A DNA stretch of 64,000 nt, taken from the NCBI RefSeq assembly GCF_029360765.1, contig NZ_JARKNA010000001.1, positions 744,001 through 808,000 on the forward strand, given 5' to 3'. The position numbers were made by a program, and so were the translations under genes. The notes beneath the pieces were generated by a model. The model did not search any database, had not been told where the DNA came from, and was given only the letters and a program-made list of their open reading frames with translations. This DNA is from Terrimonas pollutisoli. Lineage in GTDB: Bacteria > Bacteroidota > Bacteroidia > Chitinophagales > Chitinophagaceae. Positions 9,659 through 20,000 of the stretch are shown here, one piece after another (position 1 is the stretch's first letter; the number at the start of each line of letters is the position of its first letter).

Positions 9659-11694
9659 AAAAGGTTTGTGCCATACTATTTGCTTTTCACTTTTCACTTT
9701 TCACTTGCCTTGCCCAGGATATTCCGCCTTCTGCAGAGCAACAATTAGAAAACCTGGCTGAAGCCGAACAAACTGAACCAGAAGATGATTCATATTTGCA
9801 GCAATTAGAACATTTCAGAAAAAATCCGCTCAACCTGAATGATGCTGAGATGATTGAATTAAGGGATTTAAGGATTTTGACGGATTTGCAAATCGCTAAC
9901 CTGCTTTCCTACAGAAGAGTATTTGGGCGGTTCGTGAATATTTATGAATTGCAGGCCATCCCTACCTGGGATATAAATACTATCCGAAAATTATTGCCTT
10001 TTGTCACGGTGACATCCATTGTACCTCTTAAAGATGATTTTAAGGAACGCTTCAAAAATGGAAAAAATAGTTTTCTTTTCCGCTATTCACAAACAATAGA
10101 GAAGGCTGAAGGCTTTGAGAAAACAAGCACCGGAACAAAATACCTGGGTGATCGTAGCCGGCTATTCTTTCGCTATCGCTACAATTATAAAAATCTTTTG
10201 CAGTATGGTGTTGTTGCTGATAAGGATGCGGGTGAACAGTTTTTCAAGGGCTCCCAAAACAAAGGGTTTGATTTTTATTCCATTCATTTATTTGCCCGAA
10301 AAATTGGAATTATAGAATCATTAGCACTTGGTGATTTCACCGTGAATATGGGGCAAGGATTAATTCAATGGCAGAGTCTTGCCTTCAAAAAAAGCGTAGA
10401 TGTGATGGGTGTTAAGCGACAGTCAGCTGTGCTAAGACCTTATAATTCTGCGGGTGAATTTAATTTTCAACGTGGCGCCGGCGTTACCATTCGAAAAAAA
10501 AATCTGGAGGCAACAGTATTTGCTTCCATGCGAAAGTTAAGTGCCAACTTTGTTAACGACACTGTGGGTTTTGACGATTACATTTCGTCTTTTCAAATGT
10601 CAGGATATCACCGGACAGCGGCCGAAGCGGCGGATAAAAACAGCGTGAGGCAAACTTCCTTTGGTGGTAACTTAAAATATATTGGTGATCGCGGGCATAT
10701 TGGCGTCAATGCTGTTCGTTATCATTTTTCTCTGCCTCTGCAAAAAAGAGATGAGCCGTACAATTTGTATGCAATCAATGGCGACAACTGGAGTAACGTA
10801 AGTATCGATTATAGTTACACCTGGCGAAACATTCATTTTTTTGGGGAAGTTGCCGCCGATAAAAATTTTCATAAAGCTTTTCTGAATGGGGCGTTGATGA
10901 GTGTTGATTCACGGGTTGATCTTTCTTTGGTACATAGGCTTATTGCAAAAGACTACCAGGCTGTGAATGCCAATGCATTTACTGAAAATACTTATCCAAC
11001 AAATGAAAGCGGTTTATATGCCGGCATTACTATCCGGCCGGCTTCGTCCTGGCGCCTGGATGCTTATACAGACCTGTACAAGTTTCCCTGGCTTAAATAT
11101 TTGGTAGATGCCCCCGGTTCGGGAAAAGACTTTTTAGCGCAAATAACTTATACGCCCAATAAACAGTTAGAGATCTATTCGAGATTTAGAAACGAAACCC
11201 GCCAATTGAATCAGCCAGATAACAACACTGCGACTAATTTCCTGGTCAGTATACCGAAGAAGAATTGGCGAACACAAATGGGTTTTAAGCTAAGCCCGTC
11301 ATTTGCACTTAGGAGCAGAGTTGAATTGATTTGGTACAATCAGAAAAGCGCTATAGAAAGAGGATTTCTGTCATTTGTGGATGCTATTTACAGACCCATG
11401 ATGAAACCTTTTTCCGGAATCGTTCGATTGCAATACTTTGAAACAGATAGTTATAATACCCGGTTGTACGCCTATGAAAATGACGTTTTGTATAGTTATT
11501 CTATTCCTGTTTTTTACGATAAGGGCTACCGATACTACATGGCATTAAGCTATGACCTAACCAAAAAGCTATCTTTTTGGCTCCGTTTCGCCCAGACTAT
11601 CTATCCTGACAAACAATCTATTGGAACCGGACTAGATGAGATTCCCGGTAACAGGAAAACTGAGCTCAGAATACAGGCTCGCTACCTGTTTTAG
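9655..11694 (+). CDS. Helix-hairpin-helix domain envelope protein with C-terminal barrel-like region
   Basis: A 679-residue exported protein starting at TTG. The signal peptide (about 1-20, KKVCAILFAFHFSLFTCLAQ) is partly encoded by a 7-bp tandem repeat. Residues about 55-125 (NPLNLNDAEMIELRDLRIL, LLSYRRVFGRF, YELQAIPTW, IRKLLPFV) resemble the ComEA-type helix-hairpin-helix fold. From about 150 to the end the protein is a series of Tyr/Arg-rich beta strands finishing at RYLF, which looks like an outer-membrane barrel. Helix-hairpin-helix modules usually bind DNA, so a role in DNA handling at the envelope is possible but is only inference. Coupled to the upstream barrel gene. Confidence 0.8.
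   Translation: MKKVCAILFAFHFSLFTCLAQDIPPSAEQQLENLAEAEQTEPEDDSYLQQLEHFRKNPLNLNDAEMIELRDLRILTDLQIANLLSYRRVFGRFVNIYELQAIPTWDINTIRKLLPFVTVTSIVPLKDDFKERFKNGKNSFLFRYSQTIEKAEGFEKTSTGTKYLGDRSRLFFRYRYNYKNLLQYGVVADKDAGEQFFKGSQNKGFDFYSIHLFARKIGIIESLALGDFTVNMGQGLIQWQSLAFKKSVDVMGVKRQSAVLRPYNSAGEFNFQRGAGVTIRKKNLEATVFASMRKLSANFVNDTVGFDDYISSFQMSGYHRTAAEAADKNSVRQTSFGGNLKYIGDRGHIGVNAVRYHFSLPLQKRDEPYNLYAINGDNWSNVSIDYSYTWRNIHFFGEVAADKNFHKAFLNGALMSVDSRVDLSLVHRLIAKDYQAVNANAFTENTYPTNESGLYAGITIRPASSWRLDAYTDLYKFPWLKYLVDAPGSGKDFLAQITYTPNKQLEIYSRFRNETRQLNQPDNNTATNFLVSIPKKNWRTQMGFKLSPSFALRSRVELIWYNQKSAIERGFLSFVDAIYRPMMKPFSGIVRLQYFETDSYNTRLYAYENDVLYSYSIPVFYDKGYRYYMALSYDLTKKLSFWLRFAQTIYPDKQSIGTGLDEIPGNRKTELRIQARYLF
9683..9710 (+). 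repeat. Heptamer tandem repeat (CTTTTCA x3 plus CTTGCCT) inside a signal-peptide coding region
   Basis: Three exact copies of CTTTTCA and one variant lie in strict 7-bp register. Read on the other strand the unit is TGAAAAG, a rotation of the GTGAAAA unit found at 42854. Because 7 is not a multiple of 3, the copies are read in all three frames and yield the hydrophobic FHFSLFT core of the signal peptide. Confidence 0.8.
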
Positions 11695-11735
11695 CTCATT
11701 TTAAAGGTGTTAGGATTTCTCATTCTTGTGTCATA

Positions 11736-11968
11736 GTTAAAAATGCCTCAATTCTGATGCAGCAACTCAAGCAAAAGTCATGTCTAATCTAACAGTCGTA
11801 AGTAAAACATAGGCTCTCTTCAACTAACTGCCACTCCGGTTAGTCCTACAACAAGGAAATGTGCTAGCATTGGCTCTCTTCTAATTATCTAACAAACGTG
11901 ATTTAATCTGTACCTGGCGCCAGCATCTTCTCCGTAGCCCTTAGGAGGAATTTAAAATTGTTGTAAAC
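11736..11968 (+). promoter_or_regulatory. Conserved susC leader 1 (GTTAA/GCAGCAA boxes, hairpin, TTGTTGTAAAC box)
   Basis: The region before the first susC shares elements with the leaders of the second and third. GTTAA (11736-11740) and GCAGCAA (11759-11765) are 18 bases apart. A hairpin ACTAAC/GTTAGT (11823-11828, 11839-11844) with a 10-base loop follows. A CTCC/GGAG hairpin with a 10-base loop and TTGTTGTAAAC (11958-11968) lie just before the start. The first hairpin ends 140 bases before the ATG, exactly as in leader 2. The two boxes may be a promoter or operator and the hairpins an RNA control element; both roles are inferred. Confidence 0.5.
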
Positions 11969-11983
11969 CTAAAATTTGTTCAC

Positions 11984-14900
11984 ATGAGAAAAATTGCATC
12001 GCTGATAGCAATGTTGATGCTATTTCATGCATTGGCATTTGCTCAAACACGAACAGTTACGGGGCAGGTAAAGGACAGCAAGGGTGACCCCGTCCCATTT
12101 GCCAACATTACCGTTAAGGGAACCAACACCGGTGTAGCCGCAGATGTCAACGGTAATTTTTCCATAGACGTTAAGCAGGGCGAATCGCTCCTGGTAAGTT
12201 CCGCCAGTTTTGCCGAACAGGAGGTAAAATTGGGAACCTCTACTACGCTAACGGTTACATTACAACCACAGGGAAATTTGCAGGAGGTAGTGGTAACAGC
12301 ACTGGGATTAAGGAGGACCAGGAATCAGGTTCCATTTGCCGCCCAACAAATAAAGGGCGATGAAGTATCAAAAACCCGGACAGCAAACTTTGTACAGAAT
12401 CTTTCCGGTAAAGTTGCAGGGTTGGATATAAAGCAAAACAATACATTGGGTGGATCCACTAATGTTGTCATCAGGGGAAATAAGTCTATTACCGGAAACA
12501 ACCAGGCTCTATTCGTAGTGGATGGAGTTCCTTTTAATAACGCAATTACAAATACCCGGAATCAACGGACAGGCAGGGGAGGCTACGACTTTGGTAGCGC
12601 CGCTGCGGATATTAATCCCGATGATATAGAATCCATTACCGTTTTAAAAGGTGCTGCAGCCAGCGCCTTGTACGGATCACAGGGAGCCAATGGAGTGATT
12701 TTGATAACCACTAAAAAAGCAGTAAGAGGATTGGGTATTACTGTTAACTCGGGTTTCTCAGTAGGCGCAATTGATAAAAAAACTTTTCCAAAATACCAGA
12801 AAGAATATGGCGGGGGATATGGCGCCTTTTATGAAGATCCTACTCACTTTTTTTTATACAGGGATATAGATGGTGATGGAACGGAAGATCTCGTCACTCC
12901 CTTAGACGCAGATGCCTCTTATGGTGGGAGATTTGATCCCAATTTAATGGTGTATCAATGGGACGCATTTGATCCATCTTCTGCCAATTTTGGAAAACAA
13001 AGACCTTGGGTAGCGGCCGCCAATGATCCTGTTGAGTTTTTTGAAAAATCTTTTTCCTCTAACCAAAGTATTTTTATAGATGGAGCTTCCGATAAAGGAA
13101 CTTTTAAGCTGGGTTACACCCGAAATGATGACCAGGGAATTATACCTCTTAGCAAGATCAGCAAGAACCTGATAAACTTGGGTGGCACATACAAAGTCAC
13201 TGATAAACTTACCGCAGGGGCCACTATTAATTTCTCAAATATCAAAGGGAAGGGCAGGTACGGTACCGGTTATGAATCAAGTGTAAACCAGATGATGAGT
13301 TTCCGCCAATGGTGGCAAACCAATGTTGATATAAAGGAGCAGAAAGCAGCCTATTTCAGGGAAAGAAAAAATGTAACCTGGAACTGGTCGGATCCTGGAA
13401 ATCTCACCCCAATATATTGGAACAACGTTTATTTTACACTATACGAAAACTATCCAACTGATGATCGAAACCGGTATTTTGGAAATGTAAATGCCAATTA
13501 TAAAATAACCGATTGGTTCACTATTTCCGGTAGAGCATCATTGGATGCGTATGATGAAATACAGGAAGAAAGAATAGCTGTAGGAAGTGTTACTGATAGC
13601 AGGCTTGACGCTCCGTCAGGCTATATAAGATTTAACCGTTCTGTGAGAGAAGCATTATACAATTTGCTGGCAAATGTAGATAAGGATGTCACAACAGATA
13701 TTAATATCAAAGGGGTGCTTGGCGCAGGCCTCCGAAAAGAATATACCTCGACCATCAGGGTGGAAACCAATGGTGGACTGATTGTACCAAAGGTCTATAG
13801 CTTGTCAAACTCATTGAATACGCCTAATGCTCCTGAAGAATTTGAAGGAAGGAGAGAAGTGCAGGGCGTATTTGCAGGGGCTACTTTTAGCTGGAGAGAC
13901 ATGATCACCTTAGATGGAACCATTAGACGAGACGCTTCATCCACTTTGCCTAAAGGTAATAACGTCTACTACTATCCATCCGGCTCTGTCGGCTTTGTAT
14001 TTTCAAAATTGCTGCCTGCTGCCAAATGGCTTTCCTATGGCAAGCTTCGGGCAAATTACGCACAGGTAGGTAATGATGCTCCCTTGTATTCCGTTCTTGA
14101 TGTATACGCATTTATACCACCTTTTAGCGGCAATCCACAGTCTTCTGTAGTGGGAACAAAGAATAATCCCGACCTGGTACCCGAACGAACAAGAAGTTAT
14201 GAAGCTGGTTTGGAAATGGCATTTATTAATAATCGTGTTGGCTTTGATATTAGTTACTACAAGGCAAAAACTATTGACCAGATTATCCCGGTTGTCGTGT
14301 CCACAGCTACCGGCTATAATTCAAAATTCCTGAATGCGGGAACTATTGAAAATAAAGGAGTAGAAGTTTCATTGAACGGATCGCCTGTTTCAACAAAAGA
14401 CTTCTCCTGGAATGTAAATGTCAACTGGGCGAGAAACAGGAACAAAGTGACTGAGCTTTTTGAAGGAGCAGATAACCTGGTGCTGGCAGATTTCCAGGGT
14501 GGTATATCACTGAATGCTACACTTAATCATGCGTTTGGAACCATTCGGGGAGAAAACTTTGTGTATACAAATGGACAGAAAACAATTGGCGCCAATGGTC
14601 GTTACAAACTATCACCTACTTCCAATGAAGTAATCGGAGATCCAAACCCGGACTGGGTAGGTGGTATCAACAATACACTTCGCTATAAAAACTTGTCATT
14701 GAGTTTTCTGATCGATATGAAAAAAGGCGGAGATGTATTCTCCCTTGATTTGTATTACGGAATGGGTTCAGGAATGTATCCCGAAACGGCTGGTTTGAAT
14801 GACCTGGGCAATCCTTCACGCAATACTATTGCAAATGGAGGAGGTATTATCCTGCCCGGGGTTAAAGAAGATGGTAAGCCCAATGATATCCGGGTTAGTA

Positions 14901-15214
14901 ATACCAATTATGGAAGTTATGGCGGTTATGGACCAAGAAGGATGCCGGCAGCCAATTTCGTTTATGATGCAGGCTATGTGAAACTCCGGGAGGCAACAAT
15001 TAATTATTCGCTGCCAAAAGAGTTGATATCAAAACTCAAACCATTTAAGGGTATTGATGTGTCTTTGATCGGAAGAAATCTTTGGATCATAGATAAAGAT
15101 CTTCCCTACGCAGACCCGGAAGATAACTTAAGTGCTGGCAACCTACAAGGTTACCAAAGTGGATCTTATCCAACCATAAGAACCTTTACGCTAAACTTAA
15201 AGCTGAATTTTTAA
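11984..15214 (+). CDS. SusC/RagA-family TonB-linked outer-membrane transporter 1
   Basis: A 1076-residue outer-membrane channel that imports a nutrient with a SusD lid, driven by TonB. Signal peptide 1-20 (MRKIASLIAMLMLFHALAFA). A CarboxypepD_reg-like domain (about 22-100) begins RTVTGQVKDSKGDPVPFANI. The plug (about 110-235) has ALFVVDGVPFNN and the SusC signature LKGAAASALYGSQGANGVIL. The rest is barrel, ending in LKLNF. No N-terminal STN domain is present, so direct anti-sigma signalling is unlikely. The matching SusD starts four bases downstream. No enzyme gene is nearby, so the substrate cannot be inferred. Confidence 0.95.
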   Translation: MRKIASLIAMLMLFHALAFAQTRTVTGQVKDSKGDPVPFANITVKGTNTGVAADVNGNFSIDVKQGESLLVSSASFAEQEVKLGTSTTLTVTLQPQGNLQEVVVTALGLRRTRNQVPFAAQQIKGDEVSKTRTANFVQNLSGKVAGLDIKQNNTLGGSTNVVIRGNKSITGNNQALFVVDGVPFNNAITNTRNQRTGRGGYDFGSAAADINPDDIESITVLKGAAASALYGSQGANGVILITTKKAVRGLGITVNSGFSVGAIDKKTFPKYQKEYGGGYGAFYEDPTHFFLYRDIDGDGTEDLVTPLDADASYGGRFDPNLMVYQWDAFDPSSANFGKQRPWVAAANDPVEFFEKSFSSNQSIFIDGASDKGTFKLGYTRNDDQGIIPLSKISKNLINLGGTYKVTDKLTAGATINFSNIKGKGRYGTGYESSVNQMMSFRQWWQTNVDIKEQKAAYFRERKNVTWNWSDPGNLTPIYWNNVYFTLYENYPTDDRNRYFGNVNANYKITDWFTISGRASLDAYDEIQEERIAVGSVTDSRLDAPSGYIRFNRSVREALYNLLANVDKDVTTDINIKGVLGAGLRKEYTSTIRVETNGGLIVPKVYSLSNSLNTPNAPEEFEGRREVQGVFAGATFSWRDMITLDGTIRRDASSTLPKGNNVYYYPSGSVGFVFSKLLPAAKWLSYGKLRANYAQVGNDAPLYSVLDVYAFIPPFSGNPQSSVVGTKNNPDLVPERTRSYEAGLEMAFINNRVGFDISYYKAKTIDQIIPVVVSTATGYNSKFLNAGTIENKGVEVSLNGSPVSTKDFSWNVNVNWARNRNKVTELFEGADNLVLADFQGGISLNATLNHAFGTIRGENFVYTNGQKTIGANGRYKLSPTSNEVIGDPNPDWVGGINNTLRYKNLSLSFLIDMKKGGDVFSLDLYYGMGSGMYPETAGLNDLGNPSRNTIANGGGIILPGVKEDGKPNDIRVSNTNYGSYGGYGPRRMPAANFVYDAGYVKLREATINYSLPKELISKLKPFKGIDVSLIGRNLWIIDKDLPYADPEDNLSAGNLQGYQSGSYPTIRTFTLNLKLNF

Positions 15215-15218
15215 AAAA

Positions 15219-16649
15219 ATGACCATGAAAAAAATACTCATCTACCTTGCTGTTATTTTTTTGATGGCAGCGGGTTGTACCAAGGAACTGACGAGTTTGA
15301 ATGTCGATCCTAAAAATCCATCTACTTCTCCCTCCTATGCATTTTTTACCAATGCACAAAGGGCATTCGCAAATACGATGACCTCGTCAAATGTTAATTT
15401 AAATATATTCAGGTTGATTACACAGTATTGGCAAGAGACCACCTATACTGATGAAAGTAATTATGACCTGGCTACGAGGGAAATAAATGATGCGATTTGG
15501 AATGCCTTATACCGGGATGTATTGCGTGATTTCCAGGAAGCAAAAACTTTGATACCGTCGGACGTATCTGATGCAACACTTCAGAAAAATCAACTGGCCA
15601 TCACCGAGATACTGCAGATATACGCTTTTTATTACCTGGTTACTACTTATGGTAATATTCCCTACACCCAGGCCCTGGACATAGCCAATGCATTTCCTGT
15701 TTATGATGATGCAGCAACAGCTTATAACGACTTGCTGACAAGATTGGATGCAGCTATTAACAATTTGGATGTTGCCGGCGAAAGTTTTGGCTCAGCAGAT
15801 ATCATCTATGGAGGGGATGTCGCTTTATGGAAAAAATTCGGGAATTCCTTGAAATTAAAAATGGGGATGACTATTGCCGATGCGGATGCGGCCAAAGCAA
15901 AAACAGTTGTTGAGTCAGCAGCTACATCGGGTGTATTTACTTCAAACGACGATAACGCAAAATTTGCATACCTGGGAGCTCCGCCCAATACAAATCCGAT
16001 CTGGGTAGACCTGGTTCAAAGCGGACGGCAGGATTTTGTCGCTGCCACTACTATCGTCGAAGAAATGAAAGACAGGAGTGATCCCCGGATTCCTTTATAT
16101 TTCACCGTGGACGGATCTGGCGTTTATTCAGGTCTGGACCCTGGAGTGGCGGGTAGCTATTCAGCTTTTTCAAAACCCGACGAAGCTATTGTATCACCAG
16201 ACTTTCCTGCTACGCTGTTGGATTATGCAGAAGTGGAATTCTTGCTTGCAGAAGCACTTCAAAGAGGGTTTGCAGTGGGAGGAACCGCAGTTACCCATTA
16301 TAACAATGCTATTACTGCTTCAATACTTGACTGGGGTGGTACGGAGGCCCAGGCAACCGCCTACCTGGCACAACCTACGGTTGTATTTAGTCCTGCCAAC
16401 TGGAAAAAAAGCATTGGCGAGCAAAGGTGGATAGCGCTTTATAATCGTGGTTTTGAAGCATGGATCGAATGGAGAAGGCTCGATTACCCACAGTTGCTGC
16501 CCGCTGCTGATGCTGATCCCCAAGTCATTCCTGTGCGTTATCCCTATCCCGTAAATGAGCAAAACGTAAATACAACAAATTACAAAGCTGCGGCTGACGC
16601 AATCGGCGGCGATGAAAAAGAAACAAAGCTTTGGTTTGATAAATTTTAA
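15219..16649 (+). CDS. SusD/RagB-family nutrient-binding lipoprotein 1
   Basis: A 476-residue surface lipoprotein that caps the SusC channel. The signal peptide ends in the lipobox MAAGC (Cys about 20), followed by the family's N-terminal VDPKNPSTSPSY signature. TPR-like helices occupy the middle. The C-terminal half carries FSPANWKKSIGEQRWIALYN and EAWIEWRRLDYP, the conserved SusD-like_2 segment that contacts SusC. The start could equally be the second ATG at 15225. It is translationally close to susC 1 and followed by a strong terminator, so the two form a bicistronic unit. Confidence 0.95.
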   Translation: MTMKKILIYLAVIFLMAAGCTKELTSLNVDPKNPSTSPSYAFFTNAQRAFANTMTSSNVNLNIFRLITQYWQETTYTDESNYDLATREINDAIWNALYRDVLRDFQEAKTLIPSDVSDATLQKNQLAITEILQIYAFYYLVTTYGNIPYTQALDIANAFPVYDDAATAYNDLLTRLDAAINNLDVAGESFGSADIIYGGDVALWKKFGNSLKLKMGMTIADADAAKAKTVVESAATSGVFTSNDDNAKFAYLGAPPNTNPIWVDLVQSGRQDFVAATTIVEEMKDRSDPRIPLYFTVDGSGVYSGLDPGVAGSYSAFSKPDEAIVSPDFPATLLDYAEVEFLLAEALQRGFAVGGTAVTHYNNAITASILDWGGTEAQATAYLAQPTVVFSPANWKKSIGEQRWIALYNRGFEAWIEWRRLDYPQLLPAADADPQVIPVRYPYPVNEQNVNTTNYKAAADAIGGDEKETKLWFDKF

Positions 16650-16672
16650 CCAGGTGAAATTTTAGCTTTAAT

Positions 16673-16701
16673 AAGAGGCTGTCTTAAAAGGACAGCCTCT
16701 T
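16673..16701 (+). terminator. Rho-independent terminator after SusCD unit 1
   Basis: An 11-bp perfect stem AAGAGGCTGTC/GACAGCCTCTT with a 7-base loop (TTAAAAG) lies 24 bases after the susD 1 stop and is followed by a T-rich tract. This ends the first SusCD transcript. Confidence 0.85.
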
Positions 16702-16829
16702 CATTTAATTATGTAGAAAATTGCGTCATGGCAGGAGGAAGTGGTATAGTAAATATTGTATGAGCACTAATTATATGTTTAGCAACAATACTGGTTTACT
16801 CGTAGCTATATTAATGTCGGTAATGATTT

Positions 16830-17067
16830 GTTAAGAAAATCAATTGTTGATGCAGCAATCATTGCTATAGTTCTGTCCTACCAATTGTCATAAAGCAAAA
16901 AAACTGGCTTTCCGCGTAAACTAACTATCCAGCTACAGTTAGTATTTAAAAGAGGTATTGTTTTTTAAAGACCGGAATCTCACTTCTGTTTACAACCACT
17001 ATATCTCCGTACCGTACACAAGCCGCCACTACTCCGTGCCTACACGAGGATTTTATTTGTTGTAAAC
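16830..17067 (+). promoter_or_regulatory. Conserved susC leader 2
   Basis: GTTAA (16830-16834) and GCAGCAA (16852-16858) are 17 bases apart. A 7-bp hairpin ACTAACT/AGTTAGT (16920-16926, 16937-16943) has a 10-base loop. A CTCCGTG...CACGAG hairpin and TTGTTGTAAAC (17057-17067) precede the ATG at 17083. The ACTAAC hairpin and TTGTTGTAAAC lie at the same distances from the start codon as in leader 1 although most of the sequence between differs. That is the pattern of a selected RNA element or of an old duplication under constraint. Confidence 0.5.
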
Positions 17068-17082
17068 TTTAAATTAATTCAC

Positions 17083-20000
17083 ATGAGAAAATTCGCATCA
17101 CTGTGTGCAGTGCTGATGCTATTTAATGCATTTGCATTTGCTCAAACCCGTACTATAACCGGGCAGGTCAGGGATGACAAAGGTGAACCCATTCCCTTTG
17201 CTACCATTACTGAAACCGGAACCCGGAAAGCTACCAAAGCCGATGATAAAGGGTTTTTCAGCATCATTATTAATGAAGGAGGTAAGATCACAATCACTGC
17301 TGCAGGTCACCAGCAAAAAACCATTACCCCTGAAAGTGGTTCTCAGGACATAGTGCTGACTATTAGTGCGGGTGAATTAACAGAAGTTGTCGTTACCTCT
17401 TTGGGGGTTAGTAAAGCGAGAGAAAAAATTGGATACGCTACAACAACCTTTAAAAGCGAAGATATAAACAGAACTGCCCCTGTCAGCGCACTGGACGGGT
17501 TGCAGGGTAAAATTGCCGGGGCTGATATTTCTACCGTAGGGGGGCAGCCTGGTGCTTCTTCAAAAGTAATTCTAAGAGGATATTCATCACTGCAGGGAAG
17601 TAACCAGGCCCTGATTATCATTGACGGTGTTCCTCTCAACAATAGCCGATTGGGTTCAGGTGGTGGTCTGGATTTTGGTAACGGATTAAATGATATTAAT
17701 CCCAATGATATTGATAATATAACTATTCTGAAAGGTGCGGCAGCTACTTCGCTTTATGGATCCAGAGCACAGAATGGTGTAGTGGTTATTACAACAAAAA
17801 AAGGCAGGTCCGGTAAATTAAAAATTGATTTTTCCAGTTCCTATATATATTCGACGGTGGCAAAACTGCCGGAATTTCAAAACACCTTTGGACAGGGTTG
17901 GAATGGTCTGCATTATAAAGAGGAGAACGGCAGTTGGGGACCAAAACTCGATGGTGTGGAAAGGCTTTGGGGCAGTACAGTGGATAATTCACGGTTGATT
18001 AAGCCTTTTTCGGCTGTGAAAGATAACGTAAAAGATTTTTATGATCCGGGACTGGAAATGAATAATTCAATTTCTCTAAGAGGCGGAAATGAAAATGCCA
18101 ATTTCTTTTTCTCTTATGGGAACGTACATAGCGATGGTATATTACCTTCTGATGCTGACTCCTACAACAGACACACAATTTCTTTGCGAAGCCAATTAAA
18201 AGCAGCTGATAAATTTACCATCAGCAGTTCCCTGAATTATATTAATAAATATGGCAGCAATGTGACTACCAATGATGATGAAGCTGGCTCAGGCACATTT
18301 GAAAACATCATTCAAATTGCAAGAGATATACATATTGTTGACTTTAAAGATTATACTAATAAATTTTTTAATGTCGACAACTATTTTACCCCCTATGCGG
18401 CCAATCCTTACTTTTCACTTTATGAAAATGGCAACCGGTTAAATAATGACCGTTTCTTTGGTAACCTCGAATTGGCTTATATTATTAATAAATCGCTAAA
18501 TGTAAAATGGAGAACAGGTGGTGATTTTACCAACGCAAGGCTTAAAGATTGGCAAGCTATCGAGCGCCCCAAACCAGGCTCCTGGAGAGGACCTTTGCCT
18601 ACAAATTTTGAAGGTGCTTCCTACACCGCGAAAGTAGGAGGGGTTACTGAAAGAAGTGATTATATAGGTGAGATCAATTCTGATATCTTTTTAAATTTTG
18701 AAAGGGATATTACAAACGATTTTAATCTTTCCGGTTTCATCGGGGGAAACTTTAACCAACGGCAAGGACGGGCACAGGTTTCAAGAATCACCGATTTGTT
18801 AATTCCGAATTTTTACAATCTCTCCAACACGACAGGTATCCCCAACACAACCGAAGCGATTTCCAAAAGAAGACTTTTTGGGGCATACGCACAAGCTAAC
18901 CTGGCCTATAAGGATTATCTGTATTTATCATTAAATGCAAGAAATGACTGGTCATCCACTTTGCCGGAAGGAAAGCGTTCTTTCTTTTATCCCGGCGCCA
19001 ACCTGAGCTTTGTTCTTTCAAAACTGGTGGATATTAAACCGGCTAAAGTTGATTATTTGAAAATCAGGGTTGCCTATGGACAAACTGGTAAAGACGCCGA
19101 TCCTTATCTGCTGGAATCAGTGCTAGCAAGAGGCAATGTGGGGTTGGGATTTGGTAACATCCTTTTCCCTATTGGTGGTGTATCAGCGTTTGAATTAGCG
19201 AATGTTATTGGAAATAAAGCTTTGGAGCCCGAAATTACTACTGAATTTGAAGTTGGGTTAGAGGCTAAGTTTTTAAAAAGCAGGATTGGAATAGATGTTT
19301 CTTACTACAACAAAGTATCTGATGGTCAGATACTGAATATACCCATTGCCCCAAGTACCGGTTATACATCACAGGTAGCAAACTTCGGTAAGCTGGAAAA
19401 CCAGGGTATAGAGGCCACCCTGAATATTGTGCCGGTGAAAACGAAAGATTTTACCTGGGACATCAATTACACATTTACCAAAAATACCAATAAAATCAAA
19501 GAGCTGCCTTCTGGTTTAGACAAGGTTGACTTTACAAGTTATTTTGCGATAAAGATGGTAGGCCGGGTAGGTGAGCCGATGGGAATTATTGAGGCTCCCA
19601 TACCTACGTTGACCGATGATGGAAAATATGTTGTTAATGGCTCTAACGGGTTTTTAATACCAACAGGTGAGGACCATTCTTACGGCAATGTGCAGCGTGA
19701 TTTTATTATGGGGCTAAATAACTCTTTCACCTACAAAAACTGGAGACTCGGCTTTACCCTGGATTATCGTAAAGGGGGTCATTTTGTTTCGCGGACAGCT
19801 GATCTTACATATTTTGTTGGCAATGCCTACCTGTCTCAATATAATAACCGCCGTCCATTTATTATTCCTAATTCAGTGGTTCAGGACGGTGTGGATGCTC
19901 AGGGCAAGCCCGTTTATATTGAAAATACTCATCCGATAGATATGACCAATTTTAATTCTTATTGGTACCATACTTCCAATGACGCTTTTGCCTGGGGTAA

